The notes beneath the pieces are model-generated. The model had not been told where the DNA came from. It made no database searches and saw nothing but the letters and a program-made list of their open reading frames with translations. The position numbers and the translations under genes were made by a program. From NCBI RefSeq assembly GCF_018618475.1, contig NZ_JACSMD010000001.1, positions 930,001 through 994,000 of the forward strand: a stretch of 64,000 nt of DNA. Direction: 5' to 3'. Below are positions 18,173-28,579 of this stretch, piece after piece. This DNA comes from Exiguobacterium sp. s122. GTDB taxonomy: Bacteria; Bacillota; Bacilli; Exiguobacteriales; Exiguobacteriaceae. The number at the start of each line of letters is the position of its first letter. Position 1 is the stretch's first letter.

Positions 18173-18626
18173 ACATGGATTATTGACGAGCGCGCAACGC
18201 GAACTCGTTGAAGCCATTTTAGTCCACGCCGCGAAAGAAGAAGAAATCGAGGAACCGAGTGAGCTCTCCGTCACATTTTTGACGAACGAGCTAATTCAAG
18301 AAATCAATCGCGATTGGCGTGGCAAAGACGCCCCGACAGATGTCATCAGTTTCGCATTCGACGAGATGGGGGAAGAAGAGATGGACTTTATGCTCGACGA
18401 AGACGAGCCGCGCCTTCTCGGCGACCTCATCATTTCGGTCGAACGTTGCCGCGAACAAGCGGCCGACTATGGTCACTCGTTTGAACGTGAACTTGGCTTC
18501 TTGGCGATTCACGGTTTCTTGCACCTTCTCGGGTACGATCATATGACGCCTGAAGAAGAGGAAGAGATGACGACGCGACAAGAAGAAGTGCTCGCCCACT
18601 TTGAACTGAAGCGAGGCAAGGTGTGA
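18150..18626 (+). CDS. ybeY: Endoribonuclease YbeY (16S rRNA 3'-end maturation)
   Basis: YbeY is a zinc metallo-ribonuclease in 16S rRNA processing and ribosome quality control. The zinc-binding motif HGFLHLLGYDH is present near residues 115-125. At 158 residues it is full length. The ATG at 18150 lies within the end of pgpH, and dgkA begins 4 bp before its stop, so the three genes are translationally coupled. Confidence 0.97.
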   Translation: MQIISNDEHGLLTSAQRELVEAILVHAAKEEEIEEPSELSVTFLTNELIQEINRDWRGKDAPTDVISFAFDEMGEEEMDFMLDEDEPRLLGDLIISVERCREQAADYGHSFERELGFLAIHGFLHLLGYDHMTPEEEEEMTTRQEEVLAHFELKRGKV

Positions 18627-18967
18627 GACCGTTTTGGTTCGCCGTGCAAGGGATTGTGCACGCGGCGCGGACCGAGCGGAATATGCGGATTCACCTGATT
18701 GCGAGCGTCCTCGTCGGTGTCTTCGCCGTATGGCTTGGCACGACGGTGATGGAGAACTTGCTGTTATTTGGTTGGATCATTCTCGTTATTTCGCTAGAAT
18801 TACTCAATACGGCCGTCGAACGAACCGTCGATTTAGTGACGCGCGACGTGAAACCACTCGCTAAGCAGGCGAAAGATGTAGCCGCCGGGGCCGTTCTGAT
18901 CGCCTCGTTTGGTGCGGCCGTAACGGCTCTCGTTATTTTCATACCGTATCTTCTCGCGCTCGTGTGA
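18623..18967 (+). CDS. dgkA: Undecaprenol / diacylglycerol kinase DgkA
   Basis: A small membrane kinase (114 residues, three helices). In Gram-positive bacteria the enzyme phosphorylates undecaprenol, feeding the lipid carrier pool for cell-wall synthesis. The family signature [15 protein letters not shown] is intact. The GTG at 18623 overlaps the ybeY stop. In B. subtilis cdd (cytidine deaminase) lies between dgkA and era; it is absent here. Confidence 0.95.
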   Translation: MRPFWFAVQGIVHAARTERNMRIHLIASVLVGVFAVWLGTTVMENLLLFGWIILVISLELLNTAVERTVDLVTRDVKPLAKQAKDVAAGAVLIASFGAAVTALVIFIPYLLALV

Positions 18968-19010
18968 ACGGGCGCGTCCTTATTCAAGACAATTAGAAAG
19001 CAGGTGCACT

Positions 19011-19919
19011 ATGTATCAAGAAGATTTTAAATCAGGATTCGTCTCGATTATCGGTCGCCCGAACGTCGGGAAATCGACATTTTTAAACCGTGTCATTGGC
19101 CAAAAGATAGCCATCATGTCGGACAAACCACAGACGACGCGCAACAAAGTCCAAGGGGTATATACGACCGATGATGCCCAAATCATCTTCATCGACACAC
19201 CCGGGATTCATAAACCAAAACATCGCCTCGGCGATTTCATGATGAAAGTCGCGACGAACGCCTTGCGTGAAGTCGATGCGATTCTATTCATGGTCAACGT
19301 GACAGAACCGCGTGGCGCGGGCGACGACTTCATCATTGAAAAGTTGAAGGGACTTGACACGCCGATCATCCTCGTCATGAACAAAATTGATATGATTCAT
19401 CCAGATGAGATTCCAGCCGTCATTGAACAATATAAAAACCAGCTCGATTTCGCGGCGTACGTCCCGATTTCGGCACTTCAAGGCAACAACGTCGAACCGC
19501 TAATCGGTGAAATTAAGAAGCTATTGCCGGAAGGCCCGATGTATTACCCGGCGGATCAAGTGACCGACCATCCGGAACGGTTCATCATCTCTGAATTGAT
19601 TCGTGAAAAAGTGCTCCATAAAACACGCGATGAAGTTCCGCACTCGATCGCCGTCGCCATCGAGTCGATCAAAAAACGGGAGAACTCGGAAATGGTTGAT
19701 GTCGAAGCCGTGATTATGGTCGAACGCGATTCGCAAAAAGGAATCGTCATCGGTAAAAAAGGCGCGATGCTTCGTGAAATCGGAACGGAAGCAAGACAAG
19801 ATATTGAGATGCTTCTTGGGACGAAAGTGTATTTGAACCTTTGGGTGAAAGTGCAGAAGGACTGGCGTAACAAGATGGGGCAATTGCGCGACCTCGGTTT
19901 CCGCGACGACGAGTATTGA
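19011..19919 (+). CDS. era: GTPase Era
   Basis: Era binds the 3' end of 16S rRNA and assists 30S assembly. The 302-residue protein has an N-terminal GTPase domain with G1 GRPNVGKS (15-22), G3 [13 protein letters not shown] and G4 MNKID. The C-terminal KH domain carries [17 protein letters not shown] at 19011 with AAGCAGG upstream. It lies between dgkA and recO, which starts 3 bp after its stop. Confidence 0.98.
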   Translation: MYQEDFKSGFVSIIGRPNVGKSTFLNRVIGQKIAIMSDKPQTTRNKVQGVYTTDDAQIIFIDTPGIHKPKHRLGDFMMKVATNALREVDAILFMVNVTEPRGAGDDFIIEKLKGLDTPIILVMNKIDMIHPDEIPAVIEQYKNQLDFAAYVPISALQGNNVEPLIGEIKKLLPEGPMYYPADQVTDHPERFIISELIREKVLHKTRDEVPHSIAVAIESIKKRENSEMVDVEAVIMVERDSQKGIVIGKKGAMLREIGTEARQDIEMLLGTKVYLNLWVKVQKDWRNKMGQLRDLGFRDDEY

Positions 19920-19922
19920 TCG

Positions 19923-20672
19923 ATGTTGCAAAAGGTCACGGGAATCGTCATCCGCACGGTCAATTACGGGGAATCGAACAAAGTCGTGACGCTGTTCACC
20001 GAAGAACTCGGTAAAGTCGCCGTCATGGCAAGAGGGGCCAAAAAGCCGGGGAGCAGGCTACACGCTTCGAGTCAACCGTTCGTCGAAGCCGTCTATATCT
20101 TTCCGGCGAGCCGCGGGCTTGGCCAATTGAAATCATCAGATGTGATTACGTCTTATCCGGAAATCCGGAAAGACGTCGAGCGGATGGCGTACGCGATGTA
20201 TTGGCTCGAACTCGTCGATAAGACCGTCGAGGACCGGGTCCCGAACCGTCCGCTCTTTCGCATCTTGAACGAGGCGCTTCAAGCGCTCAACGCCGGGATG
20301 GACCCGGATGTGATCACGCACCACTTTGAGTTGCGCATTCTACACTTGCTCGGCGTCACCCCGGTGTTGACCGGATGCATCCGCTGTAACGACGTGACCG
20401 ACCCGATGTATTTTTCCGTGACGGCCGGCGGGTTCTTATGTGCGCGTCATAACGAAGAAGGCTCGATTCGCTTGAGCGAGCGCTTGGCGAAATTGCTGTT
20501 TTGGATGAGCCGCCACGAGCTCTCCGAATTTAGCAACGTCCCGCTCACGAAAGAGACGCGGCTACTTCTCAGGCAACTATTCGACGCCTATATGGATTCA
20601 TACAGCGGGCTTCGTCTCAAGACAAAGCGCGTGCTCGATCAAATGCAACGACTTCATTTGAACGATGATTGA
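19923..20672 (+). CDS. recO: DNA repair protein RecO
   Basis: RecO promotes RecA loading in RecF-pathway recombinational repair. The 249-residue protein has an N-terminal OB fold (about 1-80, starting with GIVIRTVNYGESNKVVTLFTEE shortened here to its recognisable core) and a helical C-terminal domain. The zinc-finger-like cysteines are reduced to C.RC...FLCARH. It starts 3 bp after era. Its stop codon lies within the -35 of the downstream T-box promoter. Confidence 0.95.
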   Translation: MLQKVTGIVIRTVNYGESNKVVTLFTEELGKVAVMARGAKKPGSRLHASSQPFVEAVYIFPASRGLGQLKSSDVITSYPEIRKDVERMAYAMYWLELVDKTVEDRVPNRPLFRILNEALQALNAGMDPDVITHHFELRILHLLGVTPVLTGCIRCNDVTDPMYFSVTAGGFLCARHNEEGSIRLSERLAKLLFWMSRHELSEFSNVPLTKETRLLLRQLFDAYMDSYSGLRLKTKRVLDQMQRLHLNDD

Positions 20673-20697
20673 CTTTTTCGACAAGATTCGATACCAT
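20669..20697 (+). promoter_or_regulatory. SigA promoter of the glyQS T-box transcript
   Basis: TTGACT (20669-20674), a 17-bp spacer and TACCAT (20692-20697). The -35 overlaps the recO stop codon. Confidence 0.6.
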
Positions 20698-20699
20698 AA

Positions 20700-20922
20700 C
20701 TTACGATTAGACAAATGAATGTAGCGTGCGCAATGAAGGAAATGAGTAACTTTTTAACGATGGCAACAGCGAGTTCGGGCAGGTGGGAGCCGAGCGTCAT
20801 GTGAAAAGTGAATGGCGATTCTGGAGCGCCCACAATCCAAAGAGTGGCCTCGTCTCGAGGCAAGTAGGGTGGAACCGCGGGTAATCCCGTCCCTATGTGC
20901 ATGGCACATAGGGGCGTTTTTT
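20700..20922 (+). promoter_or_regulatory. Glycine T-box riboswitch of glyQS
   Basis: This leader senses uncharged tRNA-Gly and turns on glycyl-tRNA synthetase genes by antitermination. The T-box bulge sequence AGGGTGGAACCGCG is at 20866-20879. The specifier-loop context AATGGCGATTCTGGAGC places a GGC glycine codon at 20814-20816. The terminator (stem CCCTATGTGC / GCACATAGGG at 20891-20913 with loop ATG, then six Ts ending at 20922) is complete, and the UCCC/GGGU antiterminator pairing can be drawn. Stem I contains GAGTTCGGG...GGGAGCCGAGC. glyQ starts 32 bp downstream. Confidence 0.95.
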
Positions 20923-20953
20923 GTCGTTTCAATACTTTTGGAGGTGTCACAAC

Positions 20954-21856
20954 ATGAAACATAAGACTGTACAAGAAATCATTTTGACGTTGCAAAACTT
21001 CTGGGCGTCAAAAGGTTGCCTGACGATGCAGGCATACGATGTGGAAAAAGGAGCCGGGACGATGAACCCGATGACGTTTTTGCGTAGTCTCGGGCCAGAG
21101 CCGTGGAACGTCTGTTATACGGAACCATCACGCCGTCCGGCAGATGGCCGATACGGGGAGAACCCGAACCGCTTGTATCAACACCATCAGTTCCAAGTCA
21201 TCATGAAACCGTCACCGGATAACATTCAAGAACTGTACTTGGAGAGCCTTGAACTCATCGGGATCAACCCGCTCGAGCACGATATCCGTTTCGTCGAAGA
21301 TAACTGGGAAAATCCGACGTTCGGTGCAGCAGGACTCGGTTGGGAAGTATGGCTCAACGGGATGGAAATCACGCAGTTCACGTACTTCCAACAAGTCGGC
21401 GGAATCGAATGTGACCCAATCGCCGTCGAAATCACGTACGGTCTCGAGCGCCTCGCCTCGTACATTCAAGAAGTCGAGAGCGTATTTGACCTCGTCTGGA
21501 CAGATGGATTTAAGTACGGAGATATCTTCTATCAACCGGAGTTCGAGCATTCGAAATATACGTTCGAGCTGTCAGATGTCGACATGTTGTTCACATTGTT
21601 CGACACGTATGAAAAAGAAGCGAAACGTGCCCTTGACGAGAACCTCGTCTTCCCGGCTTACGACTATATCCTCAAATGTTCGCACACGTTCAACTTACTC
21701 GATGCGAAAGGTGCCATCTCGGTGACCGAGCGTACCGGATTCATCCAACGTGTACGGAACATGTCGCGTGCGTGCGCGGCGAAATTTATCGAAGAACGGG
21801 AACGTCTCGGTTTCCCGCTTCTGAATCAAGAGAAAGCAGGTGCCCTTGATGCGTGA
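20954..21856 (+). CDS. glyQ: Glycyl-tRNA synthetase alpha subunit
   Basis: Catalytic subunit of the heterotetrameric class II glycyl-tRNA synthetase. At 300 residues it carries the family motifs [10 protein letters not shown], the motif 2 region [19 protein letters not shown] and QYQ-like glycine-binding residues. The frame opens at 20921 inside the terminator; the ATG at 20954, preceded by TTTTGGAGGTG, is the true start. glyS overlaps its last 8 bases. Expression is under T-box control. Confidence 0.98.
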   Translation: MKHKTVQEIILTLQNFWASKGCLTMQAYDVEKGAGTMNPMTFLRSLGPEPWNVCYTEPSRRPADGRYGENPNRLYQHHQFQVIMKPSPDNIQELYLESLELIGINPLEHDIRFVEDNWENPTFGAAGLGWEVWLNGMEITQFTYFQQVGGIECDPIAVEITYGLERLASYIQEVESVFDLVWTDGFKYGDIFYQPEFEHSKYTFELSDVDMLFTLFDTYEKEAKRALDENLVFPAYDYILKCSHTFNLLDAKGAISVTERTGFIQRVRNMSRACAAKFIEERERLGFPLLNQEKAGALDA

Positions 21857-23906
21857 CCTTTTACTAGAAATCGGACTTGAAGAATTACCAGCCCAATACG
21901 TCCTCCGTTCAGAACAACAGTTAGCGGAGCGCGTCACGACTTTCTTAACTGACGCCCGCGTCAACTTCGGGACGGTTGAAGTCTACTCGACGCCACGCCG
22001 TCTCGCCGTCCTCGTCAAAGACGTCGAAGAGACACAACAAGATTTGACGGAGACGTTACGTGGACCGGCGAAAAAGATTGCCCAAGATGCTGAAGGCAAT
22101 TGGTCGAAAGCCGCAGCCGGATTCGCGCGCGGTCGCGGCCTTTCGGTCGAAGACCTCTATTTCGCAGAAGAGAAAGGCGTCGAGTATGTCTTTGCGGACC
22201 GTCACGAGGCGGGCCAAGCGACGATGTCGCTCTTGTCTGGTCTTGAACACGTCGTGCGTGGCATGACATTCCCGAAAAACATGAAATGGGGAACGAGCAA
22301 CCTCCGTTACATGCGTCCGATTCGTTGGATGATCGCCTTATTCGGAACAGACCGCATCGATTTCGAGATTGAAGGTGTCAAAACTGGCAATGTGACGCGC
22401 GGTCACCGCTTCTTAAGCACGGGTGACGTCACGATCGCTTCGCCAGACGCGTACGTATCGACGCTCGAGCAAGCATTCGTCGTTGCCTCATATGAAACGC
22501 GTAAAGCCCGAATCACGGCCCAAATCGAAGCGCTCGCGTCTGAACAAGGTTGGACGGTTCCGCTTGACGCGTCATTGCTTGAGGAAGTGACAAACCTCGT
22601 CGAGTGGCCGACAGCGCTATTCGGTGAGTATGATGCGAGTTATCTCGAATTGCCAGAAGAAGTGTTGATCACGACGATGAAAGAACATCAACGTTACTTC
22701 CCAGTCTACGTCGGCGACACGCTCAAGCAGTATTTCGTCACCGTTCGGAACGGAAACGCCGAGCACCTCGAGAACGTCGCCCGCGGAAACGAAAAAGTCA
22801 TCCGTGCTCGTCTCGCCGATGCCGTCTTCTTCTACGAGGAAGACAAAAAGACAAAGCTTGACGATCAATTGCCACGTCTCGACCGAATCGTGTTCCACGA
22901 AAAACTCGGCACGACCGGTGACAAGGTTCGTCGTGTAGAACGGCTAGCCGAAACGCTCGCGCCGCTCTTTAAAGCAGACGAAACGAAAGTCGCACGTGCG
23001 GCCCACATCCATAAGTTCGACCTCGTCAGTCAAATGGTGTATGAGTTCACGGAACTGCAAGGCATCATGGGCGAGAAGTACGCCCTCATGCAAGGCGAAG
23101 ACCGCGAAGTCGCTGCGGCTATCCGTGAGCATTACATGCCGCGGTTTGCTGGCGATGCGTCACCGGCGACTGCGACCGGAGCGACGCTCGCGCTCGCTGA
23201 CAAGCTCGATTCGATTGCCGCCTTCTTTGGAATCGGCATGATCCCGAGCGGTTCACAAGACCCGTTCGCCCTTCGCCGACAAGCGCAAGGTGTCGTTCAA
23301 ATCCTTGGAGATTGGAACGTCGATTTAACGATTGACGAGATTTTGTCAAAAGTTGTCGATTCACAGCTAGAAGCAGGACTTTATGATGCCGATAAAGAAC
23401 AAGTCAAAGCGCAATTGAAAGACTTCTTCATGCTACGCTTGAAGTATCGTCTGCAAGAGCGCCAAGTCCGTTACGATGTCATCGACGCCGTCCTCACGAC
23501 AGCGCTTTCTGTCTCGCGTTTAGACGCCCGAGCTGACGCGGTACAACAGTTCGTGTCGCGCGACGAAGCGAAGCCGTTGATTGAACAATTGACACGGGTC
23601 GGCAATATCGCCAAAAAAGGCACAGACGGAACGGTCGATGTTTCCTTGTTTGAAAACGCAGAAGAACGTGCGCTCCATGATATCGCCGAAGAGACGATTC
23701 GCCATTCGAATGAGGCAGTGGATCACGGGGACTATGAGCGTGCGCTTGGGGCACTTCGTAATCTTGAACAGCCGATTAGCGCATACTTTGAAAATACGAT
23801 GGTCATGAGTGACGTGGACGCTGTCCGCTTGAACCGTCTTCATGAGATGAAGCGCCTTGCGACGGCGATCGAACGTGTCGCCGACTTCAACGCACTCGTA
23901 CTTTGA
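21849..23906 (+). CDS. glyS: Glycyl-tRNA synthetase beta subunit
   Basis: tRNA-binding subunit that pairs with GlyQ. The 685-residue protein begins [17 protein letters not shown], which is the conserved N-terminus. It contains the HD-like region (NCKASWA... equivalent IMGEKYAL) and a C-terminal DALR-type anticodon-binding domain ending FNALVL. In-frame GTG (21840) and TTG (21846) lie just upstream, but AGGTG spacing and the conserved start favour the ATG at 21849. The ATG overlaps the glyQ end, ensuring equal synthesis. Confidence 0.96.
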   Translation: MRDLLLEIGLEELPAQYVLRSEQQLAERVTTFLTDARVNFGTVEVYSTPRRLAVLVKDVEETQQDLTETLRGPAKKIAQDAEGNWSKAAAGFARGRGLSVEDLYFAEEKGVEYVFADRHEAGQATMSLLSGLEHVVRGMTFPKNMKWGTSNLRYMRPIRWMIALFGTDRIDFEIEGVKTGNVTRGHRFLSTGDVTIASPDAYVSTLEQAFVVASYETRKARITAQIEALASEQGWTVPLDASLLEEVTNLVEWPTALFGEYDASYLELPEEVLITTMKEHQRYFPVYVGDTLKQYFVTVRNGNAEHLENVARGNEKVIRARLADAVFFYEEDKKTKLDDQLPRLDRIVFHEKLGTTGDKVRRVERLAETLAPLFKADETKVARAAHIHKFDLVSQMVYEFTELQGIMGEKYALMQGEDREVAAAIREHYMPRFAGDASPATATGATLALADKLDSIAAFFGIGMIPSGSQDPFALRRQAQGVVQILGDWNVDLTIDEILSKVVDSQLEAGLYDADKEQVKAQLKDFFMLRLKYRLQERQVRYDVIDAVLTTALSVSRLDARADAVQQFVSRDEAKPLIEQLTRVGNIAKKGTDGTVDVSLFENAEERALHDIAEETIRHSNEAVDHGDYERALGALRNLEQPISAYFENTMVMSDVDAVRLNRLHEMKRLATAIERVADFNALVL

Positions 23907-23927
23907 CCAAATTAGAGGGGGTTGGCC

Positions 23928-24557
23928 ATGCAACTGAATGAACGCCAACAGAAGATTGTTGAAATCGTGAAGGAGAACGGCCCGATCACGGGTGAGCAGA
24001 TTGCGCAAGAATTGTCGCTCACTCGGGCGACGCTCCGTCCGGACCTCGCGATTTTGACGATGACGGGCATACTAGAGGCGAGACCGCGTGTCGGTTACAC
24101 GTTCGTCGGCAAGCGCAACTCGTCGATGCTTCGAGAAAAGCTCGACTCGTTGACTGTCGGGGACTTCATGTCATCGGCAAAAGTCGTCAGTGACGAGATG
24201 ACCGTCTATGATGCGGTCGTGACGCTCTTTCTAGAAGACGTCGGCTCGTTGTTCGTCGTCGGGAAAGATAGCGAACTCGTCGGGGTGTTGTCGCGAAAAG
24301 ACTTGCTCCGGGCCGCGATCGGGAATCAAGATCTTGACCAACTACCGGTCAATGTCATCATGACACGGATGCCAAACATTACTGTCTGTGAAAAAAGCGA
24401 GACGTTGATTCGAGCCGGGATGAAGTTGATTGAAAAACAAATTGATGCGATGCCGGTCGTCGAAGAAAAAGACGGCAAGCTGATCGTGCTCGGTCGTATG
24501 ACAAAGACGAACATGACAAAAGTGTTGATTGCGCTCGCTAACGATGAGTCGTTCTGA
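23928..24557 (+). CDS. ccpN: CcpN-type transcriptional regulator (HTH plus CBS pair)
   Basis: A 209-residue cytoplasmic regulator. It has an N-terminal winged HTH (about 1-60, with SLTRATLRPDLAILTMTG) and two CBS domains (about 75-205) that bind adenine nucleotides. B. subtilis CcpN (YqzB) represses gluconeogenic gapB and pckA when glycolytic sugars are present. Position after glyS and before the PPDK regulator is conserved. A TTG at 23922 is in frame; the ATG at 23928 has the better-spaced AGAGGGGG site. Confidence 0.93.
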   Translation: MQLNERQQKIVEIVKENGPITGEQIAQELSLTRATLRPDLAILTMTGILEARPRVGYTFVGKRNSSMLREKLDSLTVGDFMSSAKVVSDEMTVYDAVVTLFLEDVGSLFVVGKDSELVGVLSRKDLLRAAIGNQDLDQLPVNVIMTRMPNITVCEKSETLIRAGMKLIEKQIDAMPVVEEKDGKLIVLGRMTKTNMTKVLIALANDESF

Positions 24558-24570
24558 GGAGGAACCTGAT

Positions 24571-25377
24571 TTGACAAAGAAACAACTCGTGTTTGTCGTA
24601 AGTGACTCGGTCGGCGAGACGTGTGAACTCGTCGTACGGGCCGCTAGCATTCAGTTCCATGAAAATGCAATTGAGACGCTACGCATCCCGTTTGTCGAGG
24701 ATGAACAGACGATTCAAGACGTCGTGACGCAAGCCCGAGCGCAAGCGGCCATTATTGCGTTCACTCTCGTCAACGAGGAGCATCGGGCCTTGCTCGTCTC
24801 TCTCGGGGAGGCGCATGGTGTGAAGACGGTCGATTTGCTCGGCGACTTGCTCGATGTCTTATCGGGTGAACTTCAAGAGAGCCCGCGCGAAAAACCGGGA
24901 CTCATCTATCGCCTCGACGATGACTATTTCCGTAAGATCGAAGCGATGGAGTTCGCCGTGAAATATGACGATGGTCGCGATCCGCGTGGCTTGAAAAAGG
25001 CCGATATCGTGCTCGTCGGCGTCTCGAGGACTTCAAAAACACCGCTTTCCCAGTACTTGGCGTTAAAACGGTTCAAAGTCGCGAACGTGCCGCTCGTTCC
25101 GGAATCTCGCCCGCCCGAAGAGTTGTTTGATTTACCGCCGGAGCGGTGTGTCGGATTGATTATCTCACCGGATAAGCTCATCTCGATTCGGATGGAGCGA
25201 TTGAAATCGCTTGGTTTAAAACCGGAGGCAGACTACGCCCAACTCGAGCGGATCAATCGTGAACTCGAGTATGCGAGAGGAATCTACGAACGAATCGGTT
25301 GTGAGGTCATCGACGTGACGAATAAGGCGGTCGAAGAGACGGCTGGTATCATTTTGCGCCATCTTGGTCATTCATAA
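24571..25377 (+). CDS. yqfL: Bifunctional pyruvate, phosphate dikinase regulatory protein (DUF299)
   Basis: A 268-residue enzyme that inactivates PPDK by ADP-dependent phosphorylation and reactivates it by phosphorolysis. The family motifs are visible: VVSDSVGETCE at the start, the P-loop-like GVSRTSKTPLSQYLA (near 150) and YARGIYERIGCEVIDVTNKAVEETA at the end region. The frame is open from inside ccpN, but GAGGAGGA at 24556-24563 is spaced for the TTG at 24571. With CcpN it forms a small gluconeogenesis-control pair. No PPDK gene is in this window. Confidence 0.92.
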   Translation: MTKKQLVFVVSDSVGETCELVVRAASIQFHENAIETLRIPFVEDEQTIQDVVTQARAQAAIIAFTLVNEEHRALLVSLGEAHGVKTVDLLGDLLDVLSGELQESPREKPGLIYRLDDDYFRKIEAMEFAVKYDDGRDPRGLKKADIVLVGVSRTSKTPLSQYLALKRFKVANVPLVPESRPPEELFDLPPERCVGLIISPDKLISIRMERLKSLGLKPEADYAQLERINRELEYARGIYERIGCEVIDVTNKAVEETAGIILRHLGHS

Positions 25378-25397
25378 CGTGTCGTGAGCACTCGTGT

Positions 25398-25426
25398 TAG
25401 TAATCAGTGTTCCGAACGGGTATAAT
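25398..25426 (+). promoter_or_regulatory. Promoter of dnaG-rpoD
   Basis: A consensus TATAAT at 25421-25426 sits 80 bp before dnaG; the -35 (TAGTAA at 25398-25403) is poor. This is the likely main promoter of the replication/transcription operon. Confidence 0.55.
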
Positions 25427-25446
25427 AGAGTACTGACATTACATTG

Positions 25447-25473
25447 AAACGGAACGTGAAGCGCGTTCCGTTT
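25447..25473 (+). promoter_or_regulatory. Leader hairpin before dnaG
   Basis: A 9-10 bp perfect stem (AAACGGAAC / GTTCCGTTT) with a 7-9 nt loop lies between the TATAAT and the dnaG start. No T run follows, so it is probably not a terminator but an mRNA structure affecting stability or processing. Confidence 0.55.
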
Positions 25474-25505
25474 CGTTGCGAGTTTGGATGTAGGGAGTGG
25501 TGGAG

Positions 25506-27317
25506 TTGCCACGGATACCGGATGAAGTCATTGAGGAAGTGAAACAGGCAACAGATATCGTCGATTTGATTAGCGAACGGGTCGAATTGAAGAAACAAGG
25601 ACATCGCCTCGTCGGGCTTTGTCCGTTTCATTCCGAAAATAGTCCCTCTTTTTCGGTATCTCCGGAAAAAGGGATGTATCATTGTTTTGGTTGCGGTGCA
25701 GGCGGTAACGTCTTCACGTTCGTCATGGAGACGGAAGGTCTTTCGTTCCCGGAAACGGTGGAACGATTGGCTACGCGAGCCAACATTACTGTCGAAGGCG
25801 GGGTGCCTGGCGACGAGGAGCTCTCACGGGACCAACAGATTCGTAAACAGATGCGTGATGCCCACCGCGTCGTCGCAGAACTGTATCATGAAGTCCTCAT
25901 GAAGACGGAAGCTGGGGACGTCGGCTTATCATATTTGATCAATCGCGGGCTCCAGGAAGAGACGATCGCCGCATACAAAATCGGCTATGCGCCGGATCAG
26001 CGGCGGTTTACCGTAGACTCACTCGAACGGCGAGGCTTTGACTTGGAAGTGATGGTTGAGGCCGGCTTGATTTCAAAGTCTAGAGCCGGTGAATATTTTG
26101 ATCGGTTCGAAGGTCGGGTCGTCTTTCCGATTGCGGATCGAGACGGCACCATCGTCGGCTTCAGCGGGCGGGCAATTGACGAACGAAAGCCGAAGTACGT
26201 CAACACGTCCGACACCCCATTATTCAATAAAAGTGAATTGTTATTCGGCTTCCCACAAGCACGTGCGACGATGCGGAAACAGAAACGAGTCTTCTTAGTA
26301 GAAGGAAACGTCGATGTGCTTCAAGTCGCTCAAGCCGGGACGAAAGAAGTGGTGGCCTCGCTTGGCACCGCCTTCTCGGCCGGACATGCACGTGCGCTCG
26401 CGCGCATGGTGGACGAAGTCATTGTCTGTTACGACGGTGACAACGCCGGGCAAGAGGCGACACTCAAAGTCGTTCGCTTGCTCGAAGCGTATCCCCTCGA
26501 TGTTCAAGTGCTCCCGTTACCTGAAAAAACGGATCCGGACGATTATATTCGGACGAATGGGATTGAACAATGGCAACGGTTCATCGAGTCAGAACGGTTG
26601 TCTGTCCTCGATTTCATGAACCGGACGCTCCGTCGCGGGAAAAACTTGAATCGAGAAGGAGAACGGATTCGCTTTATTGAATCTATGCTTGAGGAAATTA
26701 GTAAAAGCGATAACTCGATTCGACGCGACTTATACGTGAAGAAGCTGGCTGATGAATTCGAGATTCCGGTGAACACGTTATTGTCCCGGATGCCAGCGGC
26801 GGGAAAGAAAGAACACGTTCCCGAGCGCGCCCCAGCGCCTGAACCTGCACGGAGACGGGCATCGAAGGCGTCGGAACCGCGTTACTTGAAAGCGGAGAAG
26901 CTGTTGTTGCGCGCGTTGCTCAGCGGGCCGGATCGTGTCCGTTACGTACGAGACCGGCTTGGGTTAGCCTATCAAGACGAGGTTCACCGGATGCTAGCTA
27001 CCGCCCTTTATGAGGTCGTGTCTGAAGAGATGACGCTCGAGGAGTTCGAACAAGTCGTGCCTGCGTTTATGGAGCGACGGTGCAACGAACGTCCGGACTA
27101 TGCGACACGTTATGCGGAAGTGCGACTCATGGCTGCGCCTGATGAGCTCAGTGAAGAGGTTTTAGATGAATACATTAAGGTCATAAACAGTTATGAGGAA
27201 CAGCGTCAAATCGAACGTGCGAAGAGGGAAATCGCGCAAGATGCCGAAAGTATTGTAGACCAGGCATCGAAATTGCAAGAACTCATTAATCGTAGTCGCC
27301 GTCTACGCGAACGATGA
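25506..27317 (+). CDS. dnaG: DNA primase DnaG
   Basis: DnaG makes RNA primers for DNA replication. The protein is about 603 residues. It has an N-terminal CHC2 zinc finger (Cys39, His42, Cys60, Cys63 in CPFH...YHCFGCGAGGN). The TOPRIM core has acidic residues in LVEGNVDVL and YDGDNAGQEA. A C-terminal helicase-interaction region follows. The open frame begins at GTG 25497; AGGGAG at 25492-25497 is best spaced for the TTG at 25506, which also gives the usual MPRIPDE-like N-terminus. Confidence 0.96.
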   Translation: MPRIPDEVIEEVKQATDIVDLISERVELKKQGHRLVGLCPFHSENSPSFSVSPEKGMYHCFGCGAGGNVFTFVMETEGLSFPETVERLATRANITVEGGVPGDEELSRDQQIRKQMRDAHRVVAELYHEVLMKTEAGDVGLSYLINRGLQEETIAAYKIGYAPDQRRFTVDSLERRGFDLEVMVEAGLISKSRAGEYFDRFEGRVVFPIADRDGTIVGFSGRAIDERKPKYVNTSDTPLFNKSELLFGFPQARATMRKQKRVFLVEGNVDVLQVAQAGTKEVVASLGTAFSAGHARALARMVDEVIVCYDGDNAGQEATLKVVRLLEAYPLDVQVLPLPEKTDPDDYIRTNGIEQWQRFIESERLSVLDFMNRTLRRGKNLNREGERIRFIESMLEEISKSDNSIRRDLYVKKLADEFEIPVNTLLSRMPAAGKKEHVPERAPAPEPARRRASKASEPRYLKAEKLLLRALLSGPDRVRYVRDRLGLAYQDEVHRMLATALYEVVSEEMTLEEFEQVVPAFMERRCNERPDYATRYAEVRLMAAPDELSEEVLDEYIKVINSYEEQRQIERAKREIAQDAESIVDQASKLQELINRSRRLRER

Positions 27318-27352
27318 ACGCGAAGGAAGTTTGGAAGGAGTTGAACTGCTAG

Positions 27353-28447
27353 ATGGCAGAGAAGAAAAAAGAGGACTTATTTAACGCCATAGAGGAACTC
27401 GAGAAATTAGGGAAGAAAAAAGGCGTCGTCTCGATGCAGGAGATTCAAGATCGTCTCAGCCACTTTGAAGTGGACTCGGACTTCGTCGACAACTTCATCG
27501 AAGACTTAGAAGGCAAAGATATCCGTGTCACAGAAGATGCGGCCGATGCGGAAGAGACACCCGCGAAAAAAGAAGATGACGAAGTCGATTTGAACGACTT
27601 GTCGGTCCCGCCCGGCATTAAAATCAATGACCCGGTCCGCATGTACTTGAAAGAGATTGGCCGCGTGGACCTTCTCAGCGCGAAAGATGAGACGGAGCTT
27701 GCGAAGCGGATCGAGCAAGGGGATGAAGAAGCGAAGAAGCGGCTTGCTGAAGCCAACCTTCGTCTCGTCGTCTCCATCGCGAAACGGTACGTCGGTCGTG
27801 GAATGCTCTTCCTCGATTTGATTCAAGAAGGGAACATGGGTCTCATTAAAGCCGTCGAAAAATTCGACTACATGAAAGGGTTCAAGTTCTCGACGTACGC
27901 GACGTGGTGGATTCGTCAAGCCATCACACGTGCCATCGCGGACCAAGCCCGGACGATCCGGATTCCGGTCCATATGGTCGAAACAATCAACAAATTGATT
28001 CGTGTCCAGCGACAATTGTTGCAAGACCTCGGACGTGAGCCTTCTCCTGAAGAAATCGCCAAAGAGATGGAACTCACACCTGAGAAGGTGCGTGAAATCT
28101 TGAAAATCGCCCAAGAACCGGTGTCGCTCGAGACACCGATCGGCGAAGAGGATGACTCGCATCTCGGGGACTTCATTGAAGACCAAGATGCGATGGCCCC
28201 GCAAGATGCGGCCGCCTATGAACTCCTCAAAGAACAGCTCGAAGACGTGCTCGACACGCTCACAGACCGTGAAGAGAACGTCTTGCGCCTCCGTTTCGGA
28301 CTCGATGACGGTCGGACGCGGACGCTCGAAGAAGTCGGAAAAGTGTTTGGCGTCACGCGTGAGCGGATTCGTCAAATCGAAGCGAAGGCGTTACGCAAAT
28401 TGCGTCACCCGAGCCGCTCGAAGCGCTTAAAAGATTTCCTCGATTAA
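27353..28447 (+). CDS. rpoD: Primary sigma factor RpoD (SigA)
   Basis: The housekeeping sigma factor that directs RNA polymerase to TTGACA/TATAAT promoters. It is 364 residues with a reduced region 1.1. Region 2 includes [21 protein letters not shown]. Regions 3 and 4 end in [21 protein letters not shown]. It follows dnaG by 35 bp, the universal dnaG-rpoD pairing. A terminator lies directly downstream. Confidence 0.99.
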   Translation: MAEKKKEDLFNAIEELEKLGKKKGVVSMQEIQDRLSHFEVDSDFVDNFIEDLEGKDIRVTEDAADAEETPAKKEDDEVDLNDLSVPPGIKINDPVRMYLKEIGRVDLLSAKDETELAKRIEQGDEEAKKRLAEANLRLVVSIAKRYVGRGMLFLDLIQEGNMGLIKAVEKFDYMKGFKFSTYATWWIRQAITRAIADQARTIRIPVHMVETINKLIRVQRQLLQDLGREPSPEEIAKEMELTPEKVREILKIAQEPVSLETPIGEEDDSHLGDFIEDQDAMAPQDAAAYELLKEQLEDVLDTLTDREENVLRLRFGLDDGRTRTLEEVGKVFGVTRERIRQIEAKALRKLRHPSRSKRLKDFLD

Positions 28448-28476
28448 TGAGACATTTGAATAAAGTGTGAAGTTTT

Positions 28477-28527
28477 AGAAGAAAGGGAGGAAAATGAGTG
28501 ATTTTCCTTCCTTCTTTATTGTTTTTT
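28477..28527 (+). terminator. Terminator of dnaG-rpoD
   Basis: A long A/G-rich arm (AGAAGAAAGGGAGGAAAAT) pairs with ATTTTCCTTCCTTCTT across the loop GAGTG. T-rich sequence (TATTGTTTTTT) follows. Confidence 0.85.
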
Positions 28528-28579
28528 GAGTAAAATAGTGATGGGTAGAAATTTGGAATGAACACGAGGGGGAAATACA

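Noticed and set aside
27506-28375. 289-codon open frame antisense to rpoD
   Set aside because: A shadow of rpoD caused by its codon bias; no ribosome site and no family resemblance. The same holds for long antisense frames over cshB (34987-35910), dnaJ (350-913), yqfO (29763-30455) and pbpA (55276-56028).
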